From positions 1 through 49,502 of the forward strand of contig CADCEW010000007.1 in NCBI GenBank assembly GCA_902800585.1: 49,502 nt of DNA, written 5' to 3'. The position numbers and the translations under genes were made by a program. The stretch is from an uncultured Prevotellaceae bacterium (GTDB lineage Bacteria > Bacteroidota > Bacteroidia > Bacteroidales > Bacteroidaceae). Positions 8,630 to 17,548 of the stretch are shown here, piece after piece. Within the stretch, counting starts at the first letter, position 1; every line of letters starts with the position of its first letter. Below the pieces are notes generated by a model, which was not told the DNA's origin, searched no databases, and was given only the letters and a program-made list of their open reading frames with translations.

Positions 8630-11146
8630 TTATTCTTTGTTCTCGGAGTTCTCAGAGTTATCGGAGTTATCGGAGTATTCTACATCCTCTTCCTGACTGC
8701 TCGTCACCTTGCAGACACTGGCAATCGTGTCGTTCTTCTTGGTGAGGTTTATCAGACGGACACCCTGTGTAGCACGTCCCATGACGCGGACATCAGCGAC
8801 CTTCAGGCGAATAAGGATACCACTCTTATTGATAATCATCAGGTCGTTCTCGTCAGTCACTACCTTGATAGCCACCAGACGACCAGTCTTCTCTGTGATG
8901 GCGAGTGTCTTCACACCCTTTGTACCACGAGCCGTCTTACGATAGTCTTCAATCTCTGAACGTTTACCATAGCCATTCTCTGAGACAACCATGATGGTCT
9001 CTGTCTGTGGATCATTCACACAAACCATGCCTACTACCTCGTCATCGCCGCCATCAAGACGCATACCGATAACACCTGTAGACACACGACCCATCGTACG
9101 AACCTGATCTTCATTGAAGCGGACGGCACGACCATTACGGTTAGCCAGCAACAACTCATTCTTTCCATTGGTCAGACGGACGCCTACCACCTTATCGCCT
9201 TCATTGATATTGATGGCAATCACACCATTGGCACGTGGACGGCTATACGCCTCCAAGCAGGTCTTCTTGACAATACCGTTCTTGGTAGCGAAGACCACAT
9301 AATGGGAATTGACAAACTCCGTATCATTGAAGTTCTTGATGCGCAATACAGCATTGATGGCATCATCTGGTTCAATGTTCAGCATGTTCTGGATAGCACG
9401 ACCCTTCGAGTTCTTGTCACCCTCGGGAATCTCATAACACTTCTGCCAGTAGCAGCGTCCCTTCTGGGTAAAGAAGAGCAGCGTGTTATGCATCGTGGCA
9501 GGATAGATATACTCCGTGAAGTCGTTGTCACGATGGCGTGCAGCCTTGGCACCAACGCCTCCCCTGCCCTGTTCATGGAACTCATCCAGTTTGGTACGCT
9601 TGATGTATCCCATGTGTGAGATGGTGATAACCACAGGATCATCGGGATAGAAGTCCTCGGCATTGAATTCATGGTCGAACGGAATAATCTCTGTACGACG
9701 CTCATCACCATATTTCTCTTTGACTTCCTGCAGTTCATCCTTCATCACTTGCTTACAACGCTCAGGATTATCGAGAATCTCCTGCAATTCGGCAATGAGT
9801 TTCTGTAAGTCGTCAAACTCCTGATGCAACTGATCGACACGCAGACCTGTCAACTGGGCGAGACGCATATCTACGATAGCCTTTGACTGCAACTCATCCA
9901 GTTCAAAGCGTACCTCCAAATTATGCTGGGCATCACTCGGAGTCTTACTATTTCTAATAATGTGTACGACCTCATCGATATTGTTGACGGCAATAATCAA
10001 GCCCTCTAAGATATGGGCACGCTCCTGCGCCTTCTTCAAATCAAACTTCGTGCGACGGATAGTCACATCATGACGATGTTCTACGAAATAACCTACACAC
10101 TCCTTGAGGTTCAGCAAACGGGGACGTCCCTTGACCAATGCGATGTTATTCACAGAGAAGGAACTCTGCAAGGCTGTCATCTTAAAGAGTTTGTTCAGCA
10201 GTACGTTCGCATTAGCATCGCGCTTTACATCCACGACGATACGCATACCCTGACGACCAGACTCGTCATTGACATTAGCAACACCCTCAATCTTGTGCTG
10301 GTTGGCGAGTTCAGCGATATAGGCAACAAGGTCGGCCTTATTGACACCATAAGGAATCTCCGTCACAACAATCTTATCATGGGTATCGCCACTCTCAATC
10401 TCAGCCTTGGCACGCATCACAATACGTCCACGTCCTGTCTCATAGGCATCTTTCACACCCTGTAAGCCATAGATATAGGCTCCCGTTGGGAAGTCAGGAC
10501 CTGGGATATACTGCATCAAGCCTTCTGTGTCGATATCAGGATTGTCGATATAAGCACAGCAACCATCGATGACCTCACTCAAGTTATGGGTAGGGATATT
10601 CGTTGCCATACCTACGGCAATACCATTACCACCGTTAACCAACAAGTTTGGAATCTTAGTAGGCATGACAGTAGGCTCCTGTAAGGAGTCGTCGAAGTTA
10701 TTCATCATATCTACCGTATCCTTCTCCAGGTCGTCCATGATGTGTTCACCCATCTTAGATAGGCGGCACTCCGTATAACGCATGGCAGCAGGAGAGTCAC
10801 CATCAACTGATCCGAAGTTACCTTGTCCGTCAACCAACGTATAACGCAAGCTCCAATCCTGTGCCATACGCACCAGTGCTCCATACACAGAGCCATCACC
10901 ATGAGGGTGGTACTTACCAAGCACCTCACCGACTACGCGGGCACATTTCTTATAAGGTTGAGTGGAAACGTTGTTGATATTCATCATACCATAAAGGATA
11001 CGACGATGTACCGGTTTGAAACCATCACGCACATCCGGCAGTGCACGTGCTACAATCACCGACATAGAATAGTCGATGTACGAGGATTTCATTTCCTCCT
11101 CGATGTTGATTTTAATAATTCTGTCGTTGTCAAATGTCTGATCCAT
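8630..11146 (-). CDS. gyrA: DNA gyrase subunit A
   Basis: An 838-residue type IIA topoisomerase subunit that, with GyrB, introduces negative supercoils. The winged-helix and tower region contains PDVRDGFKPVHRRILYGM (residues 38-55), and the catalytic tyrosine is Y124 in AAMRYTE. The C-terminal third has the repeated blades expected of the DNA-wrapping beta-propeller, which argues for GyrA over ParC. The GyrA box appears degenerate: QGRGGVGAKA, near residue 527, instead of QRRGGKG. In the quinolone-determining region the position of E. coli Ser83 is Gly85 (codon GGC, 10892-10894). The last 15 residues are a Ser/Asn/Glu repeat encoded by a 9-base-period array. A promoter lies about 150 bases upstream, and the TPR gene follows in the same transcript. 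Confidence 0.95.
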   Translation of the reverse strand: MDQTFDNDRIIKINIEEEMKSSYIDYSMSVIVARALPDVRDGFKPVHRRILYGMMNINNVSTQPYKKCARVVGEVLGKYHPHGDGSVYGALVRMAQDWSLRYTLVDGQGNFGSVDGDSPAAMRYTECRLSKMGEHIMDDLEKDTVDMMNNFDDSLQEPTVMPTKIPNLLVNGGNGIAVGMATNIPTHNLSEVIDGCCAYIDNPDIDTEGLMQYIPGPDFPTGAYIYGLQGVKDAYETGRGRIVMRAKAEIESGDTHDKIVVTEIPYGVNKADLVAYIAELANQHKIEGVANVNDESGRQGMRIVVDVKRDANANVLLNKLFKMTALQSSFSVNNIALVKGRPRLLNLKECVGYFVEHRHDVTIRRTKFDLKKAQERAHILEGLIIAVNNIDEVVHIIRNSKTPSDAQHNLEVRFELDELQSKAIVDMRLAQLTGLRVDQLHQEFDDLQKLIAELQEILDNPERCKQVMKDELQEVKEKYGDERRTEIIPFDHEFNAEDFYPDDPVVITISHMGYIKRTKLDEFHEQGRGGVGAKAARHRDNDFTEYIYPATMHNTLLFFTQKGRCYWQKCYEIPEGDKNSKGRAIQNMLNIEPDDAINAVLRIKNFNDTEFVNSHYVVFATKNGIVKKTCLEAYSRPRANGVIAININEGDKVVGVRLTNGKNELLLANRNGRAVRFNEDQVRTMGRVSTGVIGMRLDGGDDEVVGMVCVNDPQTETIMVVSENGYGKRSEIEDYRKTARGTKGVKTLAITEKTGRLVAIKVVTDENDLMIINKSGILIRLKVADVRVMGRATQGVRLINLTKKNDTIASVCKVTSSQEEDVEYSDNSDNSENSENKE
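8643..8678 (-). repeat. 9-base-period array at the 3' end of gyrA (4 units)
   Basis: Four consecutive 9-base units read on the plus strand as TCGGAGTTC, TCAGAGTTA, TCGGAGTTA and TCGGAGTAT. On the coding strand they give GA(a/t/g)(t/a)ACTC(c/t) and encode E/D-N/Y-S triplets. The array sits just before the stop codon, beyond the beta-propeller. Related arrays lie in the ABC-F, tex and metH genes. Confidence 0.85.
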
Positions 11147-11292
11147 TTCTTTATTATTGTTTTTTTCGTTGTTTTCTTTTGATCGTAATGATGTTATTTC
11201 ATGATAACTTTATTACGCGATTTTTGGCATCATTTCGCGTTTAAGGCACTTTTTAAGCCCGCTGACGCGTTTTGCCTCCTATTTCCAAGCCA

Positions 11293-11322
11293 CAAAATTA
11301 CTACTTTTTTCTGACATACAAA
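11293..11322 (-). promoter_or_regulatory. Promoter of gyrA
   Basis: On the minus strand TTTG (11319-11322) is followed after 18 bases by TAATTTTG (11293-11300). The spacer is one base shorter than usual. The leader to the gyrA ATG is about 145 bases. It contains an inverted repeat (ACGCGA near 11215 with TCGCGT near 11236), so some post-transcriptional control is possible. Nothing else is recognisable in the 293-base gyrA/GH5 divergent region besides the two promoters. Confidence 0.55.
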
Positions 11323-11364
11323 AACATTTAACGTTAATTATAATTGGTATTTTGCTCATTTTTA

Positions 11365-11396
11365 TTTGGTATTTCGCCCGACTTTTCGTACCTTTG
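11365..11396 (+). promoter_or_regulatory. Promoter of the GH5 lipoprotein gene
   Basis: TTTG (11365-11368), 20-base spacer, TACCTTTG (11389-11396): a full consensus match, 43 bases before the ATG at 11440. It also shows that the reading frame open from 11344 is not translated that far upstream. Confidence 0.85.
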
Positions 11397-11439
11397 CCAC
11401 ATAAACGATAAAACTATAAGTAATATTATTGATATAACT

Positions 11440-12588
11440 ATGAGAAAGAACCTGTTTTCTATGGCTTTAATTGCTATGACGATGCTGGCACTGAATGCCT
11501 GCTCAACAAAGAGTGAGGATGATGGAGTAAACAACTTCCGCATCAAGCGCGGAACAAACGTGAGCCACTGGCTGTCACAGTCTGAGGAGCGTGGTGAGGC
11601 TCGCCTGAAGCATATTCAGGAGGATGACTTTGCACGTCTGGATTCACTGGGCTTCGATTTCGTGCGCCTACCTATTGACGAGGTACAGTTCTGGGACGAG
11701 AATGGTAACAAGATTCCTGAGGCTTGGGAACTGATGCACAATGCCCTCAACTGGGCAGAAAAGCATCACCTGCGTACCATTGTCGACCTGCACATCATTC
11801 GCTCGCACTACTTCAATGCCGTGAACGAGGGTGACAAGGAAGCCAATACTCTGTTCACTTCTGAGAAAGCACAGCAGGACCTCATCAATATGTGGTATCA
11901 GTTGTCTGACGACCTGAAAGGCTATAGTGTCGATTCTGTTGCCTATGAATTCATGAACGAGCCTGTTGCTGATGACCACGAGCAGTGGAACCAGTTGATT
12001 GCTAAGGTTCACAAGGCACTGCGTGAGCGTGAACCAAACCGCACCTTAGTGATTGGTTCCAATCGTTGGCAGGGTCATGAGACTATGAAATACTTGAAAG
12101 TTCCCGAGGGCGACAAAAATATCATTCTCTCCTTCCATTACTATAATCCTATGATCCTGACACACTATGGTGCATGGTGGGCTCCTATCGGCAAATATAC
12201 TGGCAAGGTGAACTATCCTGGCATACTGGTTTCGAAAGAAGACTATGAAGCTGCTCCCGATTCCATCAAGAAAGAACTGGAGCCTTACCTTACACAAGTA
12301 TGGGATATCAACACGATTCGTGAGCAGTTCAAGGATGCCATCGATGCTGCCAAGAAGTATAATCTCCAACTGTTCTGCGGCGAATGGGGCGTGTATGAGC
12401 CTGTCGATCGTGAACTCGCCTACAAGTGGACAAAGGACATGCTGACAGTGTTTGACGAATTCAATATCGCTTGGACCACTTGGTGCTATGATGCCGACTT
12501 CGGTTTCTGGGATCAGAAGAAGCATGACTTCAAAGACAAGCCGCTGGTAGACCTTCTCATGGAGAGCAAAGGACTGGAGAATAAATAA
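11440..12588 (+). CDS. Glycoside hydrolase family 5 lipoprotein (cellulase-like)
   Basis: A 382-residue retaining beta-glycosidase of the GH5 fold. The acid/base glutamate is E174 in EFMNEP and the nucleophile is E315 in LFCGEWGVY. The opening RGTNVSHWLS is typical of GH5 endoglucanase/mannanase-like enzymes. A lipoprotein signal (MRKNLFSMALIAMTM, lipobox LNAC, Cys21) predicts attachment to the outer membrane, either side. The following STKSEDDG is acidic, which resembles the surface-export signal of Bacteroidetes. The start at 11440 is chosen because the promoter lies between it and the earlier in-frame ATG, and because it begins the signal peptide. No SusC/SusD pair is adjacent, so it is not in a typical polysaccharide utilisation locus. 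The exact glucan substrate is unknown. Confidence 0.9.
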   Translation: MRKNLFSMALIAMTMLALNACSTKSEDDGVNNFRIKRGTNVSHWLSQSEERGEARLKHIQEDDFARLDSLGFDFVRLPIDEVQFWDENGNKIPEAWELMHNALNWAEKHHLRTIVDLHIIRSHYFNAVNEGDKEANTLFTSEKAQQDLINMWYQLSDDLKGYSVDSVAYEFMNEPVADDHEQWNQLIAKVHKALREREPNRTLVIGSNRWQGHETMKYLKVPEGDKNIILSFHYYNPMILTHYGAWWAPIGKYTGKVNYPGILVSKEDYEAAPDSIKKELEPYLTQVWDINTIREQFKDAIDAAKKYNLQLFCGEWGVYEPVDRELAYKWTKDMLTVFDEFNIAWTTWCYDADFGFWDQKKHDFKDKPLVDLLMESKGLENK

Positions 12589-12601
12589 GCAAAAATCTAA
12601 G

Positions 12602-12639
12602 AGAAGGGGCTGGTCAGGAATCAACCCCTTCTTTTCTTT
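12602..12639 (+). terminator. Intrinsic terminator of the GH5 gene
   Basis: An 11-bp stem with one mismatch (12602-12612 with 12622-12632) around AGAAGGGG/CCCCTTCT and a 9-base loop, followed by a T-rich tail. It starts 13 bases past the GH5 stop. Confidence 0.85.
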
Positions 12640-12649
12640 CATTCATGAT

Positions 12650-12665
12650 TGGCACGATGTTTGCA
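12650..12665 (+). promoter_or_regulatory. Sigma-54-like -24/-12 element before clpC
   Basis: TGGCACG, four bases, then TTGCA matches the sigma-54 consensus with correct GG-GC spacing. The predicted start site would be near 12676, only about three bases before the chosen clpC ATG. The same stretch contains GATGTTTG (12656-12663), a one-mismatch version of the Bacteroidetes -7 box, with TTTC 19 bases upstream. The element may therefore be an ordinary promoter that looks like sigma-54 by chance. Confidence 0.4.
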
Positions 12666-12678
12666 GAATAATTCATGT

Positions 12679-15198
12679 ATGACAAGTCAATTTTCACCCA
12701 AGGTATCCGAGATTCTCGCCTTTTCCCGTGAGGAAGCGGCACGACTCGCTAGTCAAAGCGTGGGCCCTGAGCACCTGCTATTGGGTATTATGCGCATGAA
12801 AGAAGGTCCTGTCTGTGACGTGTTTCACCGACTGGACATCAATCTCCGTTCTGTCAAGACAGAATTGGAGTCAAGAGTGCGTGAGGATGAAATAGGAAAG
12901 CCCCTTAATACCAACGAACTGGTACTCAATGAAGAAGCCAGCAATATTCTGAAACTGGCTGTCTTGGAAGCACGTATCCAGCGTACTACCCGCGTCGACG
13001 AACAGCATCTGCTGCTCGCCATCCTGCACGATCAGGTAGAGAACGGAGCCAAACAAGTATTAGAGATGAACAACATGAATTACGAAGATACACTGACATT
13101 ACTGCGCGTAAAGAACGGTATCGGACTGCCCGAAGAGGATTATGAAGAGGAGGAGACGAGCAATCAGCATACCTCTAGTAACAAACAAGGCGGTACAACC
13201 ACAGCGACGCAGACCAAACAAAAGTCAAAGACACCTGTGCTTGACAATTTCTCGACCGATTTAACCCAACAGGCATTAGACGATAAACTCGATCCTGTTG
13301 TGGGACGTGAGAGAGAGATGCAACGCGTGGTGGAGATTCTGGGCAGAAGGAAGAAGAACAATCCTATCCTGATTGGAGAACCCGGCGTAGGCAAAAGTGC
13401 CATCGTTGAAGGACTTGCCCAGATGATTGCCCGTCGGCAATGCTCCCCTATGCTTTATGGCAAGCGACTGGTAACCCTGGATATGACAGGCGTAGTGGCT
13501 GGTACCAAATATCGTGGACAGTTTGAGGAACGCCTCAGACAACTCATCAAAGAACTGGAACAGAATCCTGATGTGATTATATTCGTTGACGAGATTCACA
13601 CCCTTATCGGTGCCGGTTCTACACCAGGTTCCATGGATGCAGCAAACATCCTGAAACCTGCACTGGCAAGAGGTACGATACAATGTATCGGTGCCACGAC
13701 ACTTGACGAGTACCGCAACAGTATTGAGAAAGACGGTGCCTTGGAGCGACGCTTCCAGAAAGTACTCATCGAGCCGACCAACACAGAGGAGACACTGCAA
13801 ATCCTGCATAACATCAAACATCGCTATGAGCAACATCATCACGTAAACTACACGGATGATGCACTAACGATGTGTGTCAAATTGACAGACCGCTATATCA
13901 GTGATCGTCAACAGCCCGATAAGGCTATAGACGCTATGGATGAAGTAGGCTCTCGCGTACATCTGCAACATGCACAAGTTCCTCCTGAAATTGCTGCTTT
14001 GGAACAAGAACTCAATCAGGTTCTGGAGAAGAAGCAATTGGCTGTCAAGAACCAGAATTTCGAACTTGCTGCAGGATTCCGCGATCGTCAGACCATTATG
14101 GAAAGTCAACTCGCAGAACTGAACAAGAAATGGCAGGAGGGCGACATCGACGATCGTCAGATAGTAACAGAGAAAGAAGTACAGGATGTGGTGTCTATGA
14201 TGACAGGTATCCCTGTCCAGCGTATGGCACAGGAAGAAGGTATCCGACTGAAAGGCATGGTGGATGAGTTGAAGAAGCATGTCATCGCACAAGATAAAGC
14301 CATTGAGAAGATGGTACGTGCCATCCAACGTAACCGTGTGGGACTCAAAGACCCCAACCATCCTATCGGTGCCTTTATGTTCCTCGGTCCTACTGGTGTT
14401 GGTAAAACCTACCTTGCCAAGAAACTTGCAGAGTTCATGTTCGGCAACAGTGACGCACTCATTCGTGTGGATATGAGTGAATATACGGAATCGTTTAATG
14501 TGTCAAGACTGATTGGTGCGCCTCCGGGATATGTCGGCTATGAGGAAGGTGGACAGTTGACAGAACGAGTACGTCGTCATCCCTACTCTATCGTCTTGCT
14601 TGACGAGATTGAGAAAGCCCACGGTAACGTCTTCAACCTCTTGCTACAAGTACTGGACGAAGGACGACTGACCGATGGTAACGGACGATTCGTTGACTTC
14701 CGTAATACTGTGATTATCATGACCTCTAATGCTGGTACCCGACAACTGAAGGAATTCGGAAGAGGCGTAGGTTTTACACGTGCAGGCAGTAATGGACTCA
14801 TGCTTGACGAAAAAGATAAGGAACATGCGCGCAGTATTGTGCAGAAAGCCTTGTCCAAGCAGTTCTCACCAGAGTTCCTAAACCGTCTGGATGAAATTAT
14901 AACCTTCGACCAACTTGACATCGAGGCCATCAAGAAGATTATAGACGTAGAACTGTCTGGACTCTATAAGCGTATCAGTGATTTAGGCTATACTATTCAT
15001 CTCAGTGACGAGGCGAAACAGTTTGTTGCCGAAAAAGGATATGATGTTCAATTCGGTGCCCGTCCACTGAAACGCGCCATACAGACTTACATCGAGGATG
15101 GTATCTCTGAATTGATTGTCAATGGTGACTTGAAGAATGGTGATACCATATATATAAATAAGGTGGAAGGAAAAGACGAGCTGTCTGTCACTCATTAA
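12679..15198 (+). CDS. clpC: ClpC-type AAA+ unfoldase (Clp protease ATP-binding subunit)
   Basis: An 839-residue Hsp100 protein that unfolds substrates and feeds them to ClpP. Order: double Clp N repeat (residues 1-145), a Gln/Thr-rich linker (155-188), the first AAA+ module with Walker A GEPGVGKS (233-240) and Walker B IIFVDE (300-305), a UVR-type middle segment (about 437-480) typical of ClpC rather than ClpB, and the second AAA+ module with GPTGVGKT (570-577) and LLDEIEKAH. The ATG at 12679 is preferred. The longer frame from 12649 would begin within the promoter and add ten residues not seen in the family. It lies after the GH5 terminator, so it is transcribed alone. Its own terminator overlaps the last codons. 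Confidence 0.93.
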   Translation: MTSQFSPKVSEILAFSREEAARLASQSVGPEHLLLGIMRMKEGPVCDVFHRLDINLRSVKTELESRVREDEIGKPLNTNELVLNEEASNILKLAVLEARIQRTTRVDEQHLLLAILHDQVENGAKQVLEMNNMNYEDTLTLLRVKNGIGLPEEDYEEEETSNQHTSSNKQGGTTTATQTKQKSKTPVLDNFSTDLTQQALDDKLDPVVGREREMQRVVEILGRRKKNNPILIGEPGVGKSAIVEGLAQMIARRQCSPMLYGKRLVTLDMTGVVAGTKYRGQFEERLRQLIKELEQNPDVIIFVDEIHTLIGAGSTPGSMDAANILKPALARGTIQCIGATTLDEYRNSIEKDGALERRFQKVLIEPTNTEETLQILHNIKHRYEQHHHVNYTDDALTMCVKLTDRYISDRQQPDKAIDAMDEVGSRVHLQHAQVPPEIAALEQELNQVLEKKQLAVKNQNFELAAGFRDRQTIMESQLAELNKKWQEGDIDDRQIVTEKEVQDVVSMMTGIPVQRMAQEEGIRLKGMVDELKKHVIAQDKAIEKMVRAIQRNRVGLKDPNHPIGAFMFLGPTGVGKTYLAKKLAEFMFGNSDALIRVDMSEYTESFNVSRLIGAPPGYVGYEEGGQLTERVRRHPYSIVLLDEIEKAHGNVFNLLLQVLDEGRLTDGNGRFVDFRNTVIIMTSNAGTRQLKEFGRGVGFTRAGSNGLMLDEKDKEHARSIVQKALSKQFSPEFLNRLDEIITFDQLDIEAIKKIIDVELSGLYKRISDLGYTIHLSDEAKQFVAEKGYDVQFGARPLKRAIQTYIEDGISELIVNGDLKNGDTIYINKVEGKDELSVTH

Positions 15199-15220
15199 AG
15201 AGCGACAGACAGTTTTGTTT
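15181..15220 (+). terminator. Intrinsic terminator overlapping the end of clpC
   Basis: A 9-bp perfect stem, CTGTCTGTC (15181-15189) with GACAGACAG (15204-15212), whose loop contains the clpC stop codon. It is followed by TTTTGTTTT. Confidence 0.75.
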
Positions 15221-15228
15221 TCGCGCAC

Positions 15229-15285
15229 ATGCAACATGTTGCATTTTGTCATTTTTTGATTGATTTCTATTAAAATATGACAAAA
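15229..15285 (+). promoter_or_regulatory. Two dyads upstream of gdhA
   Basis: A perfect 16-base palindrome (15229-15244, ATGCAACATGTTGCAT) abuts a second inverted repeat, TTTTGTCAT (15244-15252) with ATGACAAAA (15277-15285). They lie 34-90 bases upstream of the gdhA -33 box, a position suited to regulator binding. The palindrome has no loop, so it is more like an operator than a terminator. No regulator is known. Confidence 0.35.
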
Positions 15286-15318
15286 AGATACTTTTTTCTT
15301 ATTTTTTTTGATAAAATG

Positions 15319-15349
15319 TTTGGTAATTCAATTTTTTAGTGTAATTTTG
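15319..15349 (+). promoter_or_regulatory. Promoter of gdhA
   Basis: TTTG (15319-15322), 19-base spacer, TAATTTTG (15342-15349): full consensus, 64 bases before the start codon. An A-rich ribosome binding region with AAGGAAAAAAG directly precedes the ATG at 15414. Confidence 0.85.
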
Positions 15350-15413
15350 CATCCGAATTTAATCAAGCATGTAAATTTCAATAGTATAATAACCAAAAAA
15401 AGGAAAAAAGATT

Positions 15414-16751
15414 ATGAATGCAGCACAAGTTGTTGAGAATCTGAAGCAACGCTTCCCCAATGAGCCGGAGTACATCCAGGCAGTAAGTCAAGTTCTTCCT
15501 ACTATCGAAGAAGAGTACAACAAGCACCCTGAGTTTGAGAAGGCAAATCTTATTGAGCGCCTTTGCATTCCCGATCGTGTTTGCGAGTTCCGCATCACAT
15601 GGGTTGACGACCAGGGTAAGGTACAGACAAACATGGGTTACCGCATCCAGCACAACAATGCCATTGGCCCGTACAAAGGAGGTCTCCGTTATCACAAGAG
15701 TGTAAACCTCGGTATTCTGAAGTTCCTCGCTTTCGAGCAGACTTTCAAGAACTCACTGACAACCCTTCCTATGGGTGGTGCAAAGGGAGGTTCAGACTTC
15801 TCGCCACGTGGTAAGAGCGACGCAGAGGTTATGCGTTTCTGCCAGGCATTTATGAATGAACTCTATCGCGTTATCGGTCCTGATGAGGACGTTCCCGCTG
15901 GTGATATTGGTGTTGGTGGCCGTGAGGTTGGCTATCTGTTCGGACAGTACAAGAAGCTCACTCACCAGTTCCAGGGTGTATTGACAGGTAAGGGAATCCC
16001 CTTCGGTGGTTCACTCATCCGTCCTGAGGCTACTGGTTATGGTACTGTTTACTTCCTCACCTCTATGCTTGCTACCCGTGGTATCGAGTTGAAGGGAAAG
16101 AAAGTGCTGATCTCTGGTTCTGGTAACGTTGCCCAGTACGCTACTGAGAAATGTATCCAACTCGGTGCTATTCCTTTGACACTGTCTGATTCTGACGGTT
16201 ACATCTACGACCCCGATGGTATCGACGAGGCAAAACTCGCTTATGTGAAGGAGTTGAAGAATGTTGAGCGCGGACGTATCAAGGAGTATGCTGAGGAATA
16301 TCCTAATGCAGTATATCACGCAGGTGAGCGTCCTTGGCATGAGAAGGCCGACATCGCACTGCCTTGCGCTACACAGAACGAGATTAATGGTGAGCAGGCT
16401 CAGGCTCTCGTAGACAATGGTGTTATCGCTGTTGCTGAGGGTGCTAACATGCCTTCACTGCCCGAGGCTATTAAGATCTTCCAGGATAACAAGCTGTTGT
16501 ATGCTCCTGGTAAGGCTTCCAACGCTGGTGGTGTATCAGTATCTGGTCTGGAGATGTCACAGAACTCTGAGCGTCTGTCATGGACTGCCAAGGAGGTTGA
16601 CGACTATCTGAAGCGTATCATGAACGACATTCATGAGAATTGCGTGAAGTACGGAACACAGCCTGATGGTTACATCAACTACGTGAAGGGTGCCAACGTG
16701 GCTGGTTTCATGAAGGTTGCAAGTGCCATGATGAGTCAGGGTATTGTATAA
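15414..16751 (+). CDS. gdhA: NADP-type glutamate dehydrogenase
   Basis: A 445-residue hexameric Glu/Leu/Phe/Val dehydrogenase that aminates 2-oxoglutarate with ammonia. In this group it is a main route of ammonium assimilation. The substrate site shows KGGLRYH and the catalytic-lysine motif MGGAKGGSDF. The C-terminal Rossmann domain shows the dinucleotide loop GSGNVAQYA. The length and the VSGLEMSQNSERLSW segment are typical of the NADP-preferring 445-450 residue class. The gene has a consensus promoter, upstream dyads and a terminator, so it forms its own unit. It converges on rprY. Cofactor preference is inferred from family resemblance only. Confidence 0.95.
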   Translation: MNAAQVVENLKQRFPNEPEYIQAVSQVLPTIEEEYNKHPEFEKANLIERLCIPDRVCEFRITWVDDQGKVQTNMGYRIQHNNAIGPYKGGLRYHKSVNLGILKFLAFEQTFKNSLTTLPMGGAKGGSDFSPRGKSDAEVMRFCQAFMNELYRVIGPDEDVPAGDIGVGGREVGYLFGQYKKLTHQFQGVLTGKGIPFGGSLIRPEATGYGTVYFLTSMLATRGIELKGKKVLISGSGNVAQYATEKCIQLGAIPLTLSDSDGYIYDPDGIDEAKLAYVKELKNVERGRIKEYAEEYPNAVYHAGERPWHEKADIALPCATQNEINGEQAQALVDNGVIAVAEGANMPSLPEAIKIFQDNKLLYAPGKASNAGGVSVSGLEMSQNSERLSWTAKEVDDYLKRIMNDIHENCVKYGTQPDGYINYVKGANVAGFMKVASAMMSQGIV

Positions 16752-16776
16752 TCACACAAACATAAAGTATTAAAAA

Positions 16777-16809
16777 AGAGGGACTGCCGAAAGACAGTCT
16801 CTCTTTTTC
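16777..16809. terminator. Bidirectional terminator between gdhA and rprY
   Basis: A 10-bp stem with one G-T wobble (16777-16786 with 16795-16804) and an 8-base loop, preceded by an A run and followed by a T run. It can end the gdhA transcript and the convergent rprXY transcript, whose stop codon is at 16827. Confidence 0.85.
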
Positions 16810-16826
16810 TTTGTAACCCTATTAGA

Positions 16827-17525
16827 TTATTCTTCCTCTGGTGCGATCAGTTTATATCCCTTACCATGGATGTTGATAATCTCAATCTGGTCATCATCCT
16901 TCAAGTGCTTACGTAGTTTGGTGATATACACATCCATTGAACGGGCATTGAAGTAGTTGTCGTCAATCCAAATGGTCTTCAAAGCGAAGTCACGCTGCAG
17001 AATCTCATTGGCATGTGAGCAGAGCAAAGCAAGCAACTCATTCTCTTTTGTTGTGAGTTTGGTCTGCTTATCACCTATCGTCAGCAACTGCTTCTGGGTG
17101 TCAAAGATAAAGCGTCCGATATGATAAACGGAACTCTCCTTGTTCTTCTTTCCACGTACGCGACGCAGGATTGCCTCAATACGGAATACAAGCTCCTCCA
17201 TGGAGAAGGGTTTTGTGATATAGTCATCGGCACCAATCTTGAAGCCTTCAAGGATATCCTCCTTCAGCGTCTTAGCTGTTAAGAAGATGATGGGTATCTC
17301 CGCATTAGCGGTACGAATCTCCTGGGCAAGTGTGAAACCGTCTTTCTTCGGCATCATCACGTCCAACACACAGATGTCAAACTTAGTCTTCAGGAAGGCT
17401 TTGTAGCCTGCCTCACCATCGGGACAAAGTTCAGCCATGTAACCTTTTGCTGCAAGATACTCACGCAATAACATTCCGAGGTTCTCATCGTCTTCACAAA
17501 GAAGAATTTTCAGTTTTTCGTCCAT
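16827..17525 (-). CDS. rprY: OmpR-family response regulator, RprY-like
   Basis: A 232-residue regulator. The receiver domain has the acidic pair E11-D12, phospho-acceptor D55 in VLDVMMPK, T83 and K105 (TKPF). It is followed by an OmpR/PhoB winged-helix DNA-binding domain (about 130-228) ending in INIHGKGYKLI. The sequence strongly resembles RprY of Bacteroides, whose kinase partner RprX lies directly upstream here (23-base gap). In Bacteroides fragilis the pair was identified through effects on tetracycline-resistance regulation; in relatives it affects stress and ion homeostasis. Target genes cannot be read from the window. The adjacent TonB receptor is a neighbour, not a demonstrated target. 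Confidence 0.88.
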   Translation of the reverse strand: MDEKLKILLCEDDENLGMLLREYLAAKGYMAELCPDGEAGYKAFLKTKFDICVLDVMMPKKDGFTLAQEIRTANAEIPIIFLTAKTLKEDILEGFKIGADDYITKPFSMEELVFRIEAILRRVRGKKNKESSVYHIGRFIFDTQKQLLTIGDKQTKLTTKENELLALLCSHANEILQRDFALKTIWIDDNYFNARSMDVYITKLRKHLKDDDQIEIINIHGKGYKLIAPEEE

Positions 17526-17548
17526 AATCGTTTTTGTTAAATCGTTAA

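Noticed and set aside
8630-11146. Topoisomerase IV subunit ParC instead of GyrA
   Set aside because: The long C-terminal region with regular propeller blades and the central QGRGGVG box near the GyrA-box position favour GyrA.
11344-11439. Longer N-terminus for the GH5 gene from an in-frame ATG at 11344
   Set aside because: The full-consensus promoter at 11365-11396 lies within this stretch, and the lipoprotein signal begins at 11440.
12046-12642. Long minus-strand ORF (198 residues) across the GH5 gene
   Set aside because: It is antisense to a gene with intact catalytic motifs, has no promoter or recognisable domain, and includes the terminator.
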